Source: Acidobacteriota bacterium (GTDB lineage Bacteria > Acidobacteriota > CAIWXX01). Taken from it: a DNA stretch of 50,919 bases. A program made the translations under genes and the position numbers. This document shows, piece by piece, positions 8,146 to 16,842 of this stretch. Numbering within the stretch: position 1 is the stretch's first letter; every line of letters begins with the position of its first letter. The notes beneath the pieces were generated by a model, which saw only the letters and a program-made list of their open reading frames with translations, did not search any database and was not told the DNA's origin. Where the stretch lies: positions 1-50,919 of the forward strand of contig JACPPM010000217.1 in NCBI GenBank assembly GCA_016191015.1. The letters are read 5' to 3'.

Positions 8146-9984
8146 TCACCGGGCCCGGTCGTTGTAGCCCTTCCCGCGTTTGTTCTCGTACATGAGCGCG
8201 TCGGAGCGCGAGAGAAGCTCCTCGATCGAGCATGGTCCGGCCGGATCGTAGTGGGCGATCCCGACGCTCACAGATAGGCGGTACCGTCGATCAGGCTTGG
8301 ACAAGTTGTGAGTCTCCAGCTTGTCCCTCAGCCTTGCGGCGCACACTTTCGCTCCGCCGTCCTGCACGTCCGCCGCCAGAATCGCGAATTCGTCTCCGCC
8401 GATGCGCGCGAGGACATCGGACTCACGGAAGGTCTGCCTGAGGACCCGTGCCACCTCGATCAGCGCCAAATCGCCCTCCTCGTGTCCGAAGCGGTCGTTG
8501 ATCTGTTTCAGGCCGTCGACGTCGGCGAAGATCTGAAGCAGCCGTGAACGAGCGCGGTTGGCGATCTTCAATTGAAGCTCGGCCAGTTTCATGAATCCGC
8601 GGCGATTGTAGAGGCCGGTGAGCTCATCAACGAGCGACAGGCCCCGCAATCGATCTTCGAGGTGTTTGCGGTCGGTGACGTCTACGGATGCACCCGTGAT
8701 TCCGATGACTTCGCTCGCCTCGTTCCGTAACGGCTCGACGATCAGATCGCAGTAGAATGTCCGGTCCGCTTCGGTCAAGGGGGTTTCCTGACGCGTCCCG
8801 ATGCCGCTATCGAGCGTGCGGCGCTTGATCTCCGTCAGCCTGGAAGCCTGCTCAGGCGGCAGCAGATCGGCATCGGTCTTACCGATGATCGCCTCCGGCT
8901 CGAATTCCTGCTGAGGGTTGTACACCCAGGTATATCGGAGGTTACGATCCTGGTTAAAGACGAAAACCGGTGAATGCTTCATCGCTACCCTGAACCGGTC
9001 TTCACTCTCGCGCAGCGCCTCCTCGGCCCACTTCCTCTCTGCCCGCTCCACTCGCAGCGCTTCGCTCGCTCGGGCCAGCTCGGCCGTACGGCTCTGCACC
9101 TGTTTCTCCAACTCGTCGTGTGCCCGCCGCAGAACCGCTTCAGCCTGCCTGTGCTCGGTAACGTCCCGAAAGACCAGTACCGCGCCAGTCACGCCCCCTC
9201 CGCCATCCTGAATCGCAGACGCGCTCGCTCCGATCGCGATCGATCTGCCGTCGCGCGAACGAAGGATGGTCCGTGCAGGAAGCTCAACCGTCGTACGATC
9301 GAGGAGCGAGCGCGACACGATGTCTTCACGCTCCTCGCCGGCCTGATCGGTATGCTGTACCGGCGAGAGGGTTCCCTCCGGGAGGGTTCCCTCCGCGAGG
9401 GTTCCCTCGGTGAGGGTCCCCTCGGTGAGGGTTCGGAAGACATGTGTGACGTCTCTCCCCAAAGCTTCGGACTGGGACCACCCCGTCAGCGCTTCGGCCA
9501 CGGGGTTCATGAAAGTGATGCGACCTCGAGGGCCGGTGGCGATCACAGCGTCACCGATGCTCTTCAGCGTCGCCGCCAGGCGGCGCTCGGTCTGCCGTAA
9601 CCGCGTGTCCACCTGGCCCCGGTACAGGGCAATCTGGATGGATGCGTGCAGCTCGCTCCCTTGCACCGGTTTGACGATGTACCCGGCGGGCTCGGCCAAC
9701 TTGGCTCGCTGCAAGAGCTCGTCATCCGCGTAGCCGGTCAGGAAGATCAGCGGGATCTCGAGGCGGTTCCGAATTTGCTTGGCTGCTTCGATCCCATCCA
9801 TCTGACCCTTGAGCTTGATGTCCATGAGGACCAGATCCGGCTGGAGCTCGATGGTTTTCTCGATCGCCTCCTCGCCATGCGTCACAACGGCGGCAACCGT
9901 GTAATCGAGGTATTCCAGTTGACTCGACAGGGCCTCTGCTGTGTAGTCATCGTCCTCGACGATCAGAATCCGTGCTTTTGCCAT
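8146..9984 (-). CDS. REC-PAS-PAS-GGDEF diguanylate cyclase
   Basis: A 612-residue signalling protein. The N-terminal receiver domain (1-120) has the acceptor Asp in DLVLMDIKLKG; PAS 1 (about 135-285) is followed by a coiled coil (ELEKQVQSRTAELARASEALR), PAS 2 (about 325-440) and a GGDEF domain with the intact motif IGGDEFAIL. An RESD motif five residues before GGDEF matches the c-di-GMP inhibitory site. It should therefore make c-di-GMP and be feedback-inhibited. Within PAS 1, four copies of TEGTL-like pentapeptides come from a 15-bp tandem repeat (9367-9426), which is unusual. No partner kinase is adjacent. The gene ends close to the convergent dehydrogenase gene. Confidence 0.93.
   Translation of the reverse strand: MAKARILIVEDDDYTAEALSSQLEYLDYTVAAVVTHGEEAIEKTIELQPDLVLMDIKLKGQMDGIEAAKQIRNRLEIPLIFLTGYADDELLQRAKLAEPAGYIVKPVQGSELHASIQIALYRGQVDTRLRQTERRLAATLKSIGDAVIATGPRGRITFMNPVAEALTGWSQSEALGRDVTHVFRTLTEGTLTEGTLAEGTLPEGTLSPVQHTDQAGEEREDIVSRSLLDRTTVELPARTILRSRDGRSIAIGASASAIQDGGGGVTGAVLVFRDVTEHRQAEAVLRRAHDELEKQVQSRTAELARASEALRVERAERKWAEEALRESEDRFRVAMKHSPVFVFNQDRNLRYTWVYNPQQEFEPEAIIGKTDADLLPPEQASRLTEIKRRTLDSGIGTRQETPLTEADRTFYCDLIVEPLRNEASEVIGITGASVDVTDRKHLEDRLRGLSLVDELTGLYNRRGFMKLAELQLKIANRARSRLLQIFADVDGLKQINDRFGHEEGDLALIEVARVLRQTFRESDVLARIGGDEFAILAADVQDGGAKVCAARLRDKLETHNLSKPDRRYRLSVSVGIAHYDPAGPCSIEELLSRSDALMYENKRGKGYNDRAR
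9367..9426. repeat. In-frame 15-bp tandem repeat inside PAS 1
   Basis: Four units of 15 bp on the + strand, each starting GAGGGTTCCCTC or GAGGGTCCCCTC with differences only in the last few bases, followed by a partial fifth (GAGGGTTCGG). On the coding strand they read as TLTEG/TLAEG/TLPEG pentapeptides. Unit length is a multiple of three, so gain or loss of units keeps the frame and only changes a loop length in the PAS domain. Confidence 0.93.
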
Positions 9985-10261
9985 TGCTCCACCCTCCCCC
10001 TTTTGCAGCGCAGTCCATGGCCGTGCCCACGCCTTTCAACAGAGGCATGATCATCCCGGATGACACGTCTGGTTCCTACCCGGACCCCCAGCAGTATTAG
10101 CCACACACGAACGAGCTTCGGATCAAGCCGAGCCGCCATGTTTCCCCTGCCCGACAGTTTACCACACCGCTGGTTCGAGGAGTCCACAAAATGCGCGAAG
10201 GTTTTGACATGAGGCCAGTGGCGGGCAAGCTGACCGGACCACGCGTTGGTCGGTATCCTCG

Positions 10262-10364
10262 AAGTTGAGTGTTGACACGAAATGGAGAACCCCTGTCCAT
10301 CACAGAGACGCAGAGATTGCAGAGGAGGATTCCCATCTCTGCGCACTCCGCGTCTCGGCGGTGG
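10262..10364. repeat. End of AGGAAAGCAGG element plus CACAGAG-family hairpin
   Basis: The first part (10262-10284, GTTGAGTGTTGACACGAAATG) matches the terminal segment of the elements at 24437 and 50909. It is followed by a hairpin-forming repeat: CACAGAGACGCAGAG (10301-10315) pairs imperfectly with CTCCGCGTCTCGGCGGTG near 10346-10363, and GCAGAG pairs with CTCTGC inside. The surrounding gap 9985-10411 separates the regulator start from the convergent end of the next gene; no ORF with coding character is seen in it. Confidence 0.65.
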
Positions 10365-10411
10365 AACGGCACACCCGTCAGCCCGCTCCTCTTGGTTGCG
10401 GCTTCCCCGGG

Positions 10412-10915
10412 TCAGGGCGGCGCGCCCTCCTCAGGGAATGGCAGAAACCCCCTCCTGGCAGATTGCCAAAGGGCGAGGCCATACAGCAGGCCTGTCACGA
10501 GGTGAGCCGCACCTGCGGCGAGCACGCCCCGTCCGGGCGACAGGATCCCCGCGAGGATTCCCGCAGCGGTACAGATGCCGACTGTCACCGGAACGAACAC
10601 GAACGAACCGGGGAGAACTGTGGTGTGCTGGCGAATGGCCCGCGGAGTGCGAGATCGACCGCTTGCCAGCCGCCGGAGAAGCGAGGCCACTCCGAACAGA
10701 ATCGCCATGCCGAGCCAGCAGATCATGCCGACACAGAGGCTGACGGGGAGCATCATGAAGGTCATGGCAGCACCGATCTCTGTGTCGGGGGTCAGGGAAT
10801 GAGCCAGGACCTGCCCGACCGCAATCCCGCCGACGAACATCCCGATCAGGGTTGCTGCCCGGAGAGGCGCTGAGCGTTCACGAAAGACCCTGTCTTCAGT
10901 CTTCTGGCTCATCAT
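10412..10915 (-). CDS. Four-helix membrane protein of unknown function
   Basis: About 167 residues beginning MMSQKTEDRVFRERS. Four hydrophobic helices are visible: AATLIGMFVGGIAVGQVLA, GAAMTFMMLPVSLCVGMICW, GSFVFVPVTVGICTAAGILAG and GVLAAGAAHLVTGLLYGLAL. A basic loop (RRLASGRSRTPRAIR) separates the two pairs. I recognise no family. I chose the ATG at 10915, 25 bases after the stop of the upstream secreted-protein gene; the longer reading to 11215 overlaps that gene in another frame and is not credible. The two are probably co-transcribed. Confidence 0.7.
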   Translation of the reverse strand: MMSQKTEDRVFRERSAPLRAATLIGMFVGGIAVGQVLAHSLTPDTEIGAAMTFMMLPVSLCVGMICWLGMAILFGVASLLRRLASGRSRTPRAIRQHTTVLPGSFVFVPVTVGICTAAGILAGILSPGRGVLAAGAAHLVTGLLYGLALWQSARRGFLPFPEEGAPP

Positions 10916-10940
10916 TGCGGGATGCGGCCACCCACCGCTG

Positions 10941-11786
10941 TCATCTGGTGGCACGGAACTTGGCGAGAAACTCTTGAAGTCGTCGGTGCCCGTCGCCCTC
11001 CCCGAAGACGAGAAACCCGACGCCGTCGACCAGGTCCCGGATTGACTGCACTTTTGACAGGATCTGGTCGGCCGGGACCGGCATGAGCTCCTTACTCCCG
11101 TCCTCTTCCCTTCCGCCCGTCGGCGGGTTTGTCGACAGCTGAGCGATGATCCTGATGCCTGGATTCTCCCTCCGTATGCGGGTGGTGATTTCCTGGACCT
11201 TCGTGCGGAATTCAAGGTCGCTCAGAAGCTGCCACCGCTGAAACTGGTAGGCGAAGATGCCGCTACCGGCAGCGATTCGTGGATTCGCCTCGAAAACGGC
11301 ATGGTCCGGAACGACGATGAGTCGGGCTCCGTGCTGGTCGGCGAATCCGCGCACCATCTTCACCGCCGCTTCCAGATCCTCGAGCTCTTCCGGGGGGGTG
11401 TGACTGGTCCGCCACCCCTCGGGGTTGTAGCACACGTCGTCAACTCGGACACCGTTCGATTTCAGATAGAGGAGATCATCCTGCAGAGCGGCAACGGACT
11501 GCCGAATGATCGAAATCCTGGCCTTCTTCACGCCTTTCAGAAGTGCCAGCACCGTCGGGCTCTTTCTGACGAAGACGATGTCATCTTCGGACAGGTAGGT
11601 GTTCAGCATCGCGACGAATTCCGGCTCGGGCCGCGAGTCCTCGGAATAGAGCGGGATGCCGAGGACAAAGGGCCGATCCGTTGCTGACTCGCCACCCCAA
11701 ACCGAAGGTGCCCACGCGAGCGCGACCGAGAGCGCGCACATCCTGGCGAAATAGAGACGACCTCGGTTCCATCTCCGGGGGATCAT
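10941..11786 (-). CDS. Secreted protein of unknown function
   Basis: About 281 residues. The start ATG at 11786 has GGGAG 9-10 bases upstream; an upstream extension to 11912 lacks such a site. The N terminus (RWNRGRLYFARMCALSVALAWAPSVWGG) looks like a signal peptide, so it is probably periplasmic or extracellular. Stretches such as DLLYLKSNGVRVDDVCYNPEGW, GARLIVVPDHAVFEANPRI and NPGIRIIAQLSTNPP suggest alternating beta strands and helices as in a TIM-barrel or glycosidase-like fold, but no catalytic motif is clear. The protein at 14723-15790 is another secreted, barrel-like protein of the same general character. Confidence 0.75.
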   Translation of the reverse strand: MIPRRWNRGRLYFARMCALSVALAWAPSVWGGESATDRPFVLGIPLYSEDSRPEPEFVAMLNTYLSEDDIVFVRKSPTVLALLKGVKKARISIIRQSVAALQDDLLYLKSNGVRVDDVCYNPEGWRTSHTPPEELEDLEAAVKMVRGFADQHGARLIVVPDHAVFEANPRIAAGSGIFAYQFQRWQLLSDLEFRTKVQEITTRIRRENPGIRIIAQLSTNPPTGGREEDGSKELMPVPADQILSKVQSIRDLVDGVGFLVFGEGDGHRRLQEFLAKFRATR

Positions 11787-12092
11787 GGCGCAGTCTCCCT
11801 TCTGAAACGACTTCACGTCAAGTTGGTGGCCCGGTATCTCAATTCGGTTTAACCACAGGCTACACCTTCGAGGAGCGACCGGGTCGCAACACTCATCATT
11901 CCAACATTCCATTATTCATCTCGAACCGTCCCGGGAATCGCAGCGAGCCGATGGTGTTCAATTGGTCGAGTAGTTTCCGAAACGTTCTGTTATTCTTGGA
12001 GCGATGTCGAGTTTTCTCACCCCCGCTCGTCTACCTTCCGAAAGGACGCGCCGGATGGTCGGTGCGGACCGAACAAGGAAGGAGAAAGCGAG
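11787..12092. other. Divergent intergenic region with half of a GGAATG-family repeat
   Basis: This gap lies between two divergent secreted-protein genes and should hold both promoters. At 11891-11920 it has the words CATCATTCC, ACATTCC and ATTATTC, which match one arm of the hairpin repeat at 35647-35767. AAGGAAGGAGAAAG just before 12093 is the ribosome-binding site of the next gene. No gene is seen. Confidence 0.55.
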
Positions 12093-12719
12093 ATGAACCC
12101 GTCGATTAACGGCAACAGAATGAGGCAGAGCGGCGTCGTCGCATCCATCGCCGCCGTCTTCGTGTGCGCTCAGGCGGCGCTGATGGCCGACCCCGTGGGA
12201 ATCGGAGACATGAAGGAAGCGTATGCGCGGATCGTGGATATGGCTGGTAGGTGGGAGGGCCTGAGTTACGATGGCAAGCCGGCTCAGCTCGAGTACTCGG
12301 TCGTCTCGGGAGGTTCGGCGGTGCTGGAACGCTGGCATGTCCTTGGATCGCCCGCCGATCGTGACATGATCACGCTCTACTATCCGGATGGTGACTCGCT
12401 GCTGCTGACCCATTTCTGCATTGCGAAGAACCAGCCGCGGATGCGTGCTGTCCGATACGATTCAGCGGCCCGTGAAGTGCAGTTCAACATCGTCGACGCG
12501 ACGAATCTGCCGGATGCGAACATCGGTCACATGGACAGCGGATTGATCCGTTTCGACGATCGAGATCACATCACCACAATCTGGACCTTCTATGAAAACG
12601 GCCGGCCTGAATTCACGGAGAATCTCCACTTCACCAGGAGGACGGCTGTCGAGGTCTCGTCAGGGGGTTCACGTTGCTCCCACGCTGCGGCGCCCGCGAT
12701 GAAGGGCGAGATCCGATGA
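12093..12719 (+). CDS. Secreted protein of unknown function, lipocalin-like
   Basis: A 208-residue protein with a strong ribosome-binding site (AAGGAAGGAG) and a cleavable signal peptide (RQSGVVASIAAVFVCAQAALMA). The mature part starts with AYARIVDMAGRWEGLSYDGKPAQLEYSVV, then shows repeated beta-strand stretches (SGGSAVLERWHVL, MITLYYPDGDSLLLTHFC, HITTIWTFYENG). This resembles the small calycin/lipocalin-like barrels that begin with a G-x-W motif. The fold is inferred from pattern only; no ligand or enzyme role can be named. It seems to be monocistronic. Confidence 0.82.
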   Translation: MNPSINGNRMRQSGVVASIAAVFVCAQAALMADPVGIGDMKEAYARIVDMAGRWEGLSYDGKPAQLEYSVVSGGSAVLERWHVLGSPADRDMITLYYPDGDSLLLTHFCIAKNQPRMRAVRYDSAAREVQFNIVDATNLPDANIGHMDSGLIRFDDRDHITTIWTFYENGRPEFTENLHFTRRTAVEVSSGGSRCSHAAAPAMKGEIR

Positions 12720-12986
12720 GATCGTGATCCTGGCGGAGGACGGGCCGGCCATGCGGCCTGACGCACCGGCCGGCTCGATTCCCCCCGTGCGTCCAAGGCA
12801 CTTCCTCACGAGAGCGTTCCTCCACAGGTGCGGTCGCTGTTTCGACATAAGGCATGAGGCAGGGTGCTTCTCGGATGCGAGCAGCGGGGAGCGCGATCCC
12901 GTCCGCGGAGGACCCTTGTCAGGCGACCGCGTGCGGCGGCTAAACCAGAGGAGCTGGAACGGAGTCTAATCCATGGGGAGCGAGGG

Positions 12987-13403
12987 ATGTCAGAACAGAA
13001 AACCACAAAGAACCGGCGAAGCGTCGATGCATTCCTGAGTGCCATTTCGGATGAAGCGAAACGCCGGGATTGCTACACCGTCATGCGACTCATGAAGAAG
13101 ATAACCGGGACGAACCCTCAGATGTGGGGAAATAGTATGGTTGGCTTCGGCACCTATCATTACAAATACGGCAGCGGACGAGAAGGCGACTGGTTCCTGA
13201 CGGGATTCTCACCCCGCAAACAAAACCTGACCCTGTACATCATCTCGGGATTTTCGCGATATGAGGCGCTGATGAAGAAACTCGGAAAGTGCGAGACGGG
13301 GAAGTCCTGTCTGTACATCAAGAAACTTGAAGATATCGATCTTGAGACTCTGAGAGAACTGGTACAGCAATCGGTTGAACACGTTGCCAGGTCGCACCCG
13401 TGA
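12987..13403 (+). CDS. DUF1801 family protein
   Basis: A 138-residue soluble protein. The ATG at 12987 follows GGGGAGCGAGGG; an in-frame extension back to 12864 lacks coding character. The segment SVDAFLSAISDEAKRRDCYTVMRLMKKITG followed by MWGNSMVGFGTYHYKY is the hallmark of DUF1801 (related to YdhG-like proteins), whose members are small cytoplasmic proteins without an agreed biochemical role, some linked to iron handling. Residues FLTGFSPRKQNLTLYI and SCLYIKKLEDIDLETLRELV complete the domain. It looks full length. The 267-base gap upstream (12720-12986) holds no visible feature. Confidence 0.88.
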   Translation: MSEQKTTKNRRSVDAFLSAISDEAKRRDCYTVMRLMKKITGTNPQMWGNSMVGFGTYHYKYGSGREGDWFLTGFSPRKQNLTLYIISGFSRYEALMKKLGKCETGKSCLYIKKLEDIDLETLRELVQQSVEHVARSHP

Positions 13404-13601
13404 TTAGAGTCCGGCCGATCAGAAAATCCAGCCGGATGCCGAATGCGGTGCTGAGTTGGGCATGGAACGACAGGCAGACATCGCAGTGAGGGGGTCTCGC
13501 TGGCTTTTGAGCAATGTGACCATGGGGAACGCGGATCAGATGCTGATCTCTGTAACGCATGGGCGAAGTACCTGACTCTCGGAGGGTGAGGGAGAAGATC
13601 T

Positions 13602-14090
13602 ATGATGGGAATCAACATCGGACGGTGGCTAGCGGGCGGATTGGTGGCCGGGCTCGTGGGCTGGATCATCGAAGGTGTCGCAGGGACAACGTATACGCGG
13701 GACGTGCAAAGCGCGCTCGAAGCGCACAATCTTCCGATGGACATGAGTGCCAGCGTGTTCATATTGAGCGTCGTGGCCAGTCTGATCGAGGGACTCACTT
13801 TGGTTTTCTTCTACGCGGTCGCGCGGGTGAGGTTTGGCCCGGGGCCGAGGACCGCAGTCATTGTCGCCGTGACGCTCTGGATCGGCGGCAACCTGCTCTC
13901 GTTGTTCGGTTACCAGATCATCGGACTCTTCCCATTGAGAGTGCTCCTCATGTGGGGCGCAATTGGTCTGGCCAAGATGATCCTCGCCGCGCTCGTGGGC
14001 GGGTGGATCTATCGCGAATCGTGGTCGAGCTCAAAGCCGCCTCGCGCGACGGCGGGCCGGCACGGACCGGAGTTCGCGGCTTCGACGTAA
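13602..14090 (+). CDS. Small integral membrane protein of unknown function
   Basis: 162 residues with four predicted helices: GRWLAGGLVAGLVGWIIEG, ASVFILSVVASLIEGLTLVFFY, AVIVAVTLWIGGNLLSLFGY and VLLMWGAIGLAKMILAALVG, and a polar C-terminal tail. GAGGGAGAAG precedes the ATG. I recognise no named family. The next gene starts 81 bases downstream on the same strand and also encodes a small membrane protein, so the two may form one unit. A second reading frame over the same stretch (13559-14116) is Arg/Gly-rich noise. Confidence 0.8.
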   Translation: MMGINIGRWLAGGLVAGLVGWIIEGVAGTTYTRDVQSALEAHNLPMDMSASVFILSVVASLIEGLTLVFFYAVARVRFGPGPRTAVIVAVTLWIGGNLLSLFGYQIIGLFPLRVLLMWGAIGLAKMILAALVGGWIYRESWSSSKPPRATAGRHGPEFAAST

Positions 14091-14171
14091 ACCTTGGTGG
14101 CGAGAACAAGGTCTAATCCGACAACAGGCAGCTTTCGAATCCTGACCTTTCGACAAGCAGAGGTGGACGAA

Positions 14172-14591
14172 ATGGAACAAGAACCAAGGACCATGCCGCG
14201 ATTCTGGATCAGAGGGCTCGTGCCGGGAGTGTTGATCGGGGTCGGGCTCCTCCACAGCGCCGTCGGATTCGCGTCGGGCCGCGCGCTTCTCGCTGAGATC
14301 GCCCGGGAGGGGTTGTGGAACACAGTGGTACCCGGCTCGGAGCCTCTGACTCGTCCTTTGCTTCTCTGGTTTCTCGTCGGAGGCTTCTTCCTCCTGATGC
14401 TCGGTCATCTGGCGATCTGGGTTGAACGGCACGTGAGACGACCGTTGCCATCGGCCCTCGGGATCGAGCTGCTCGTCTTCGCGATCACGCTTGGGGTGGT
14501 CAGCGGTGGAGCTGTGCCGGCGTGGCTTTTCGCCGCAAGCGGTGTGTACATCGTGATCGTTGCCAAGTCAGCAAGGAGACAGGGGCCATAG
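14172..14591 (+). CDS. Small membrane protein, possibly DUF6463-like
   Basis: About 139 residues from the ATG at 14172; an extension to 14094 is possible but adds non-conserved sequence. Four hydrophobic segments are present: FWIRGLVPGVLIGVGLLHSAVG, PLLLWFLVGGFFLLMLGHLAIW, ALGIELLVFAITLGVVSGG and AWLFAASGVYIVIV. The patterns GLLHSAVG, IAREGLWNTV and LLLWFLVGGFFLLMLG resemble the DUF6463 family, an assignment made from memory of the pattern and only tentative. No catalytic residues stand out. Confidence 0.78.
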   Translation: MEQEPRTMPRFWIRGLVPGVLIGVGLLHSAVGFASGRALLAEIAREGLWNTVVPGSEPLTRPLLLWFLVGGFFLLMLGHLAIWVERHVRRPLPSALGIELLVFAITLGVVSGGAVPAWLFAASGVYIVIVAKSARRQGP

Positions 14592-14722
14592 GCAACGTGG
14601 CAACGCTCACCGCCCCGTTGTGAATCCCGAGATCTGTGCGTGGTGTAAACCATCGGGCCGCGGCGGGGATCAAACGCTGATGAACCCGGGAATGGACCAG
14701 GGCAGCCCGGGAGGAGGCATCG

Positions 14723-15790
14723 ATGACAGGCACACGAACCCTCACTCTAGTACTCGGACTTTACCTCTCCGCAGCGAGTACAGCGATCGGGGCGGATGAG
14801 CTCGCCGTCCCGCTGCAGTTCGGAGTCGCGCCGGTGGTGCCGATGGGACTCGCCACCGCATCTAATCGGTTTCAGATAAGTGCCGAGTTGGAGCGAGTCA
14901 AAACCGAGCTGCCTCGTGTTTCTGTGGTGGGCTTCCTCTTCGACGTGCGGACGTCGCACCGTGCGGACTGGCTCACCGCCCTGGACCTTTGCTCGGAGAA
15001 GAAACTGAAAGCGTTCGTCTCGTTTGGAGAGATCCAGAACGGCAATGAACGGATCTACCGCCCAACACTCCGGTACGGTCAGTGGCAGTTCTCCAAGCTC
15101 GGCACGTTCGTCGCTGACCCCGAATGCATCTCACACCCCGCGGTCTATGCTGTGTATCTCGTGGACGAGCCGTGGCACGAAACGAAGCTTCCGGTCTACT
15201 CGGGGGACGATCTCAAAGCCATGTATGCAGCGCTCAAGGCACGGGCCCCTGCCGGCGCATCCTTCAAGGTCATGCTCCAGTTCAGTCGTGAGCTCTGGAA
15301 GATGGTTCACGACCGCAACGTTCCCGGCCTCTACTGGGATCGGGGCATGGCGGACATCGTGCAGATCAGCGCCCTGGAGCTGCAGAACTCCACCTATCAG
15401 CATGAGCTGCTCCACCGCAACCACTACTGGTCCCGCTCCATCATCCACGAGAAGACGCCGGGCATCCCCCTGTGGACATCGGTCCAGGTTTTCGGAGGAC
15501 GATACGGGCCGAATCCCGGCTATTGGTTCCCGAGGGAGCGGGACGGGTACCATGACCTTCGTCGCATGCTCGACGACGTCACCTCGGACGAGTACGAGGC
15601 GCAACACCCGCTGCGCGGGATCATGTTCCAGGCGTGGGATTCGTCCTCCGTCGAACGGCGCCCCAGCCAGTACACCCTCGGCGACCGGGATGCGGGGGGC
15701 ACTCCCCTTCCCCAATGGCGGGCCGCAGCCGATGCGCTGGCGGCCATTCGGCGATGGATCGATGAGAGGCTGGCGAGCATCGATCGATGA
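14723..15790 (+). CDS. Secreted glycosidase-like (beta/alpha)8 protein
   Basis: 355 residues, with GGAGGAGG five bases before the ATG and a signal peptide (RTLTLVLGLYLSAASTAIGA). The mature part alternates strands and helices: VSVVGFLFDVRTSHRADW, KKLKAFVSFGEIQ, HPAVYAVYLVDEPWHE, ASFKVMLQFSREL, VQISALELQNS, GIPLWTSVQVFGG and RGIMFQAWDSSS. The motif YLVDEPW is the kind of strand-end acidic motif found in glycoside-hydrolase-like barrels (for example DUF4434-type proteins), so a carbohydrate-related role is plausible but not shown. It appears complete and monocistronic; the 131-base gap to the next gene has no feature. Confidence 0.8.
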   Translation: MTGTRTLTLVLGLYLSAASTAIGADELAVPLQFGVAPVVPMGLATASNRFQISAELERVKTELPRVSVVGFLFDVRTSHRADWLTALDLCSEKKLKAFVSFGEIQNGNERIYRPTLRYGQWQFSKLGTFVADPECISHPAVYAVYLVDEPWHETKLPVYSGDDLKAMYAALKARAPAGASFKVMLQFSRELWKMVHDRNVPGLYWDRGMADIVQISALELQNSTYQHELLHRNHYWSRSIIHEKTPGIPLWTSVQVFGGRYGPNPGYWFPRERDGYHDLRRMLDDVTSDEYEAQHPLRGIMFQAWDSSSVERRPSQYTLGDRDAGGTPLPQWRAAADALAAIRRWIDERLASIDR

Positions 15791-15922
15791 CATCTCGGAA
15801 ACTCTACTATGCGACCTGGACTCCGTCGCGGAGGCACGGCAAAGGGTATTACCACGCACCGGTGAGAATGTCCCGCCGTTGACGCCACCTCCCCACAGGC
15901 GCTACCATCGATCGCGAGTGAC

Positions 15923-16816
15923 ATGAGATTTCTCTTGAGTGGCTCGACCGGATTCGTCGGCTCAGCGCTGGCGCCCTGGCTGCGGGCGCAGGGCCACGAA
16001 GTGATCCCCCTCGTCCGACATCGTGCCCGGCACGATGTGAGTGTGGCTTCGTGGGACCCGACGACCGGAGCCCTCAACCTGGAGACGTGTGGACCGATCG
16101 ACGCCGTGCTCCATCTCGCGGGCGAGAACATCGCGGGCCGGTGGACCAGGGCCAAGAAACAGCGCATCTTGGACAGCCGCGTGGCTGGGACCAGATTGCT
16201 GAGCGAAACGATCGCGGGCCTCGATCGTCGGCCGGTCGTCATGATTTCGGCCTCAGCGGTCGGATACTACGGGGACCGTGGAGACGAAGTTCTAGACGAG
16301 GGTAGCAGGGCCGGGGTGGGCTTTCTGGCAGATGTGTGTAGGCAGTGGGAGGCCGCGACCGCGTCTGCAGCGGCGGCTGGAATCAGGGTCGTGAACCTTC
16401 GCATGGGGGTTGTCCTGGGAGCGAAGGGCGGGGCCCTGGCCAGGATGCTCCTCCCCTTCCGCCTCGGGCTCGGGGGCCGGATCGGAAGCGGGCGCCAATA
16501 CATGAGCTGGATTGCGATCGACGACCTTCTCGCCGCCGTTCATCATGTGATATCCATGCCTGCGATTACCGGGCCCGTCAACGCGGTCTCACCGCAACCG
16601 ATCACGAACCGAGAATTCACGCGAGCCCTGGGCACGGTTCTCGCCCGGCCGGCGATTCTCCCGGTGCCGCCAGTCAGTCTCCGTCTCGTTTTCGGCGAGG
16701 CAGCAGATCAGATGATCCTCGCCAGTTGCCGCGCAGTCCCCCAACGGCTTGAGCAGACGGGGTTCGTCTTTCGCTTCGGCGATCTCGAGGGCGCCCTCCG
16801 CCACATTCTGGCGTAA
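15923..16816 (+). CDS. TIGR01777 family NAD-dependent epimerase/dehydratase
   Basis: 297 residues of the extended SDR subgroup TIGR01777 (YfcH/SulA-like). It starts with the Rossmann motif FLLSGSTGFVGSAL and has the family marks DAVLHLAGENIAG, RWTRAKKQRILDSRVAGTRLL, SASAVGYYGDRGDE, the VVLGAKGGALARML strand and a C-terminal GPVNAVSPQPITNREFTRAL. The usual YxxxK is replaced by the GYYGD region, as in other members. The substrate of the family is unknown; some relatives sit in cell-division or photosynthesis contexts. It is convergent with the SDR gene 26 bases downstream. Confidence 0.93.
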   Translation: MRFLLSGSTGFVGSALAPWLRAQGHEVIPLVRHRARHDVSVASWDPTTGALNLETCGPIDAVLHLAGENIAGRWTRAKKQRILDSRVAGTRLLSETIAGLDRRPVVMISASAVGYYGDRGDEVLDEGSRAGVGFLADVCRQWEAATASAAAAGIRVVNLRMGVVLGAKGGALARMLLPFRLGLGGRIGSGRQYMSWIAIDDLLAAVHHVISMPAITGPVNAVSPQPITNREFTRALGTVLARPAILPVPPVSLRLVFGEAADQMILASCRAVPQRLEQTGFVFRFGDLEGALRHILA

Positions 16817-16842
16817 GTCGTACGCTCGCGTGCGAGCGCCCT

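Noticed and set aside
9367-9426. CRISPR-like array
   Set aside because: The units are contiguous without spacers and lie in frame within a PAS domain.
13160-13798. Minus-strand ORF of 212 codons
   Set aside because: It covers the DUF1801 gene and the next membrane-protein gene in antisense and has no coherent fold.
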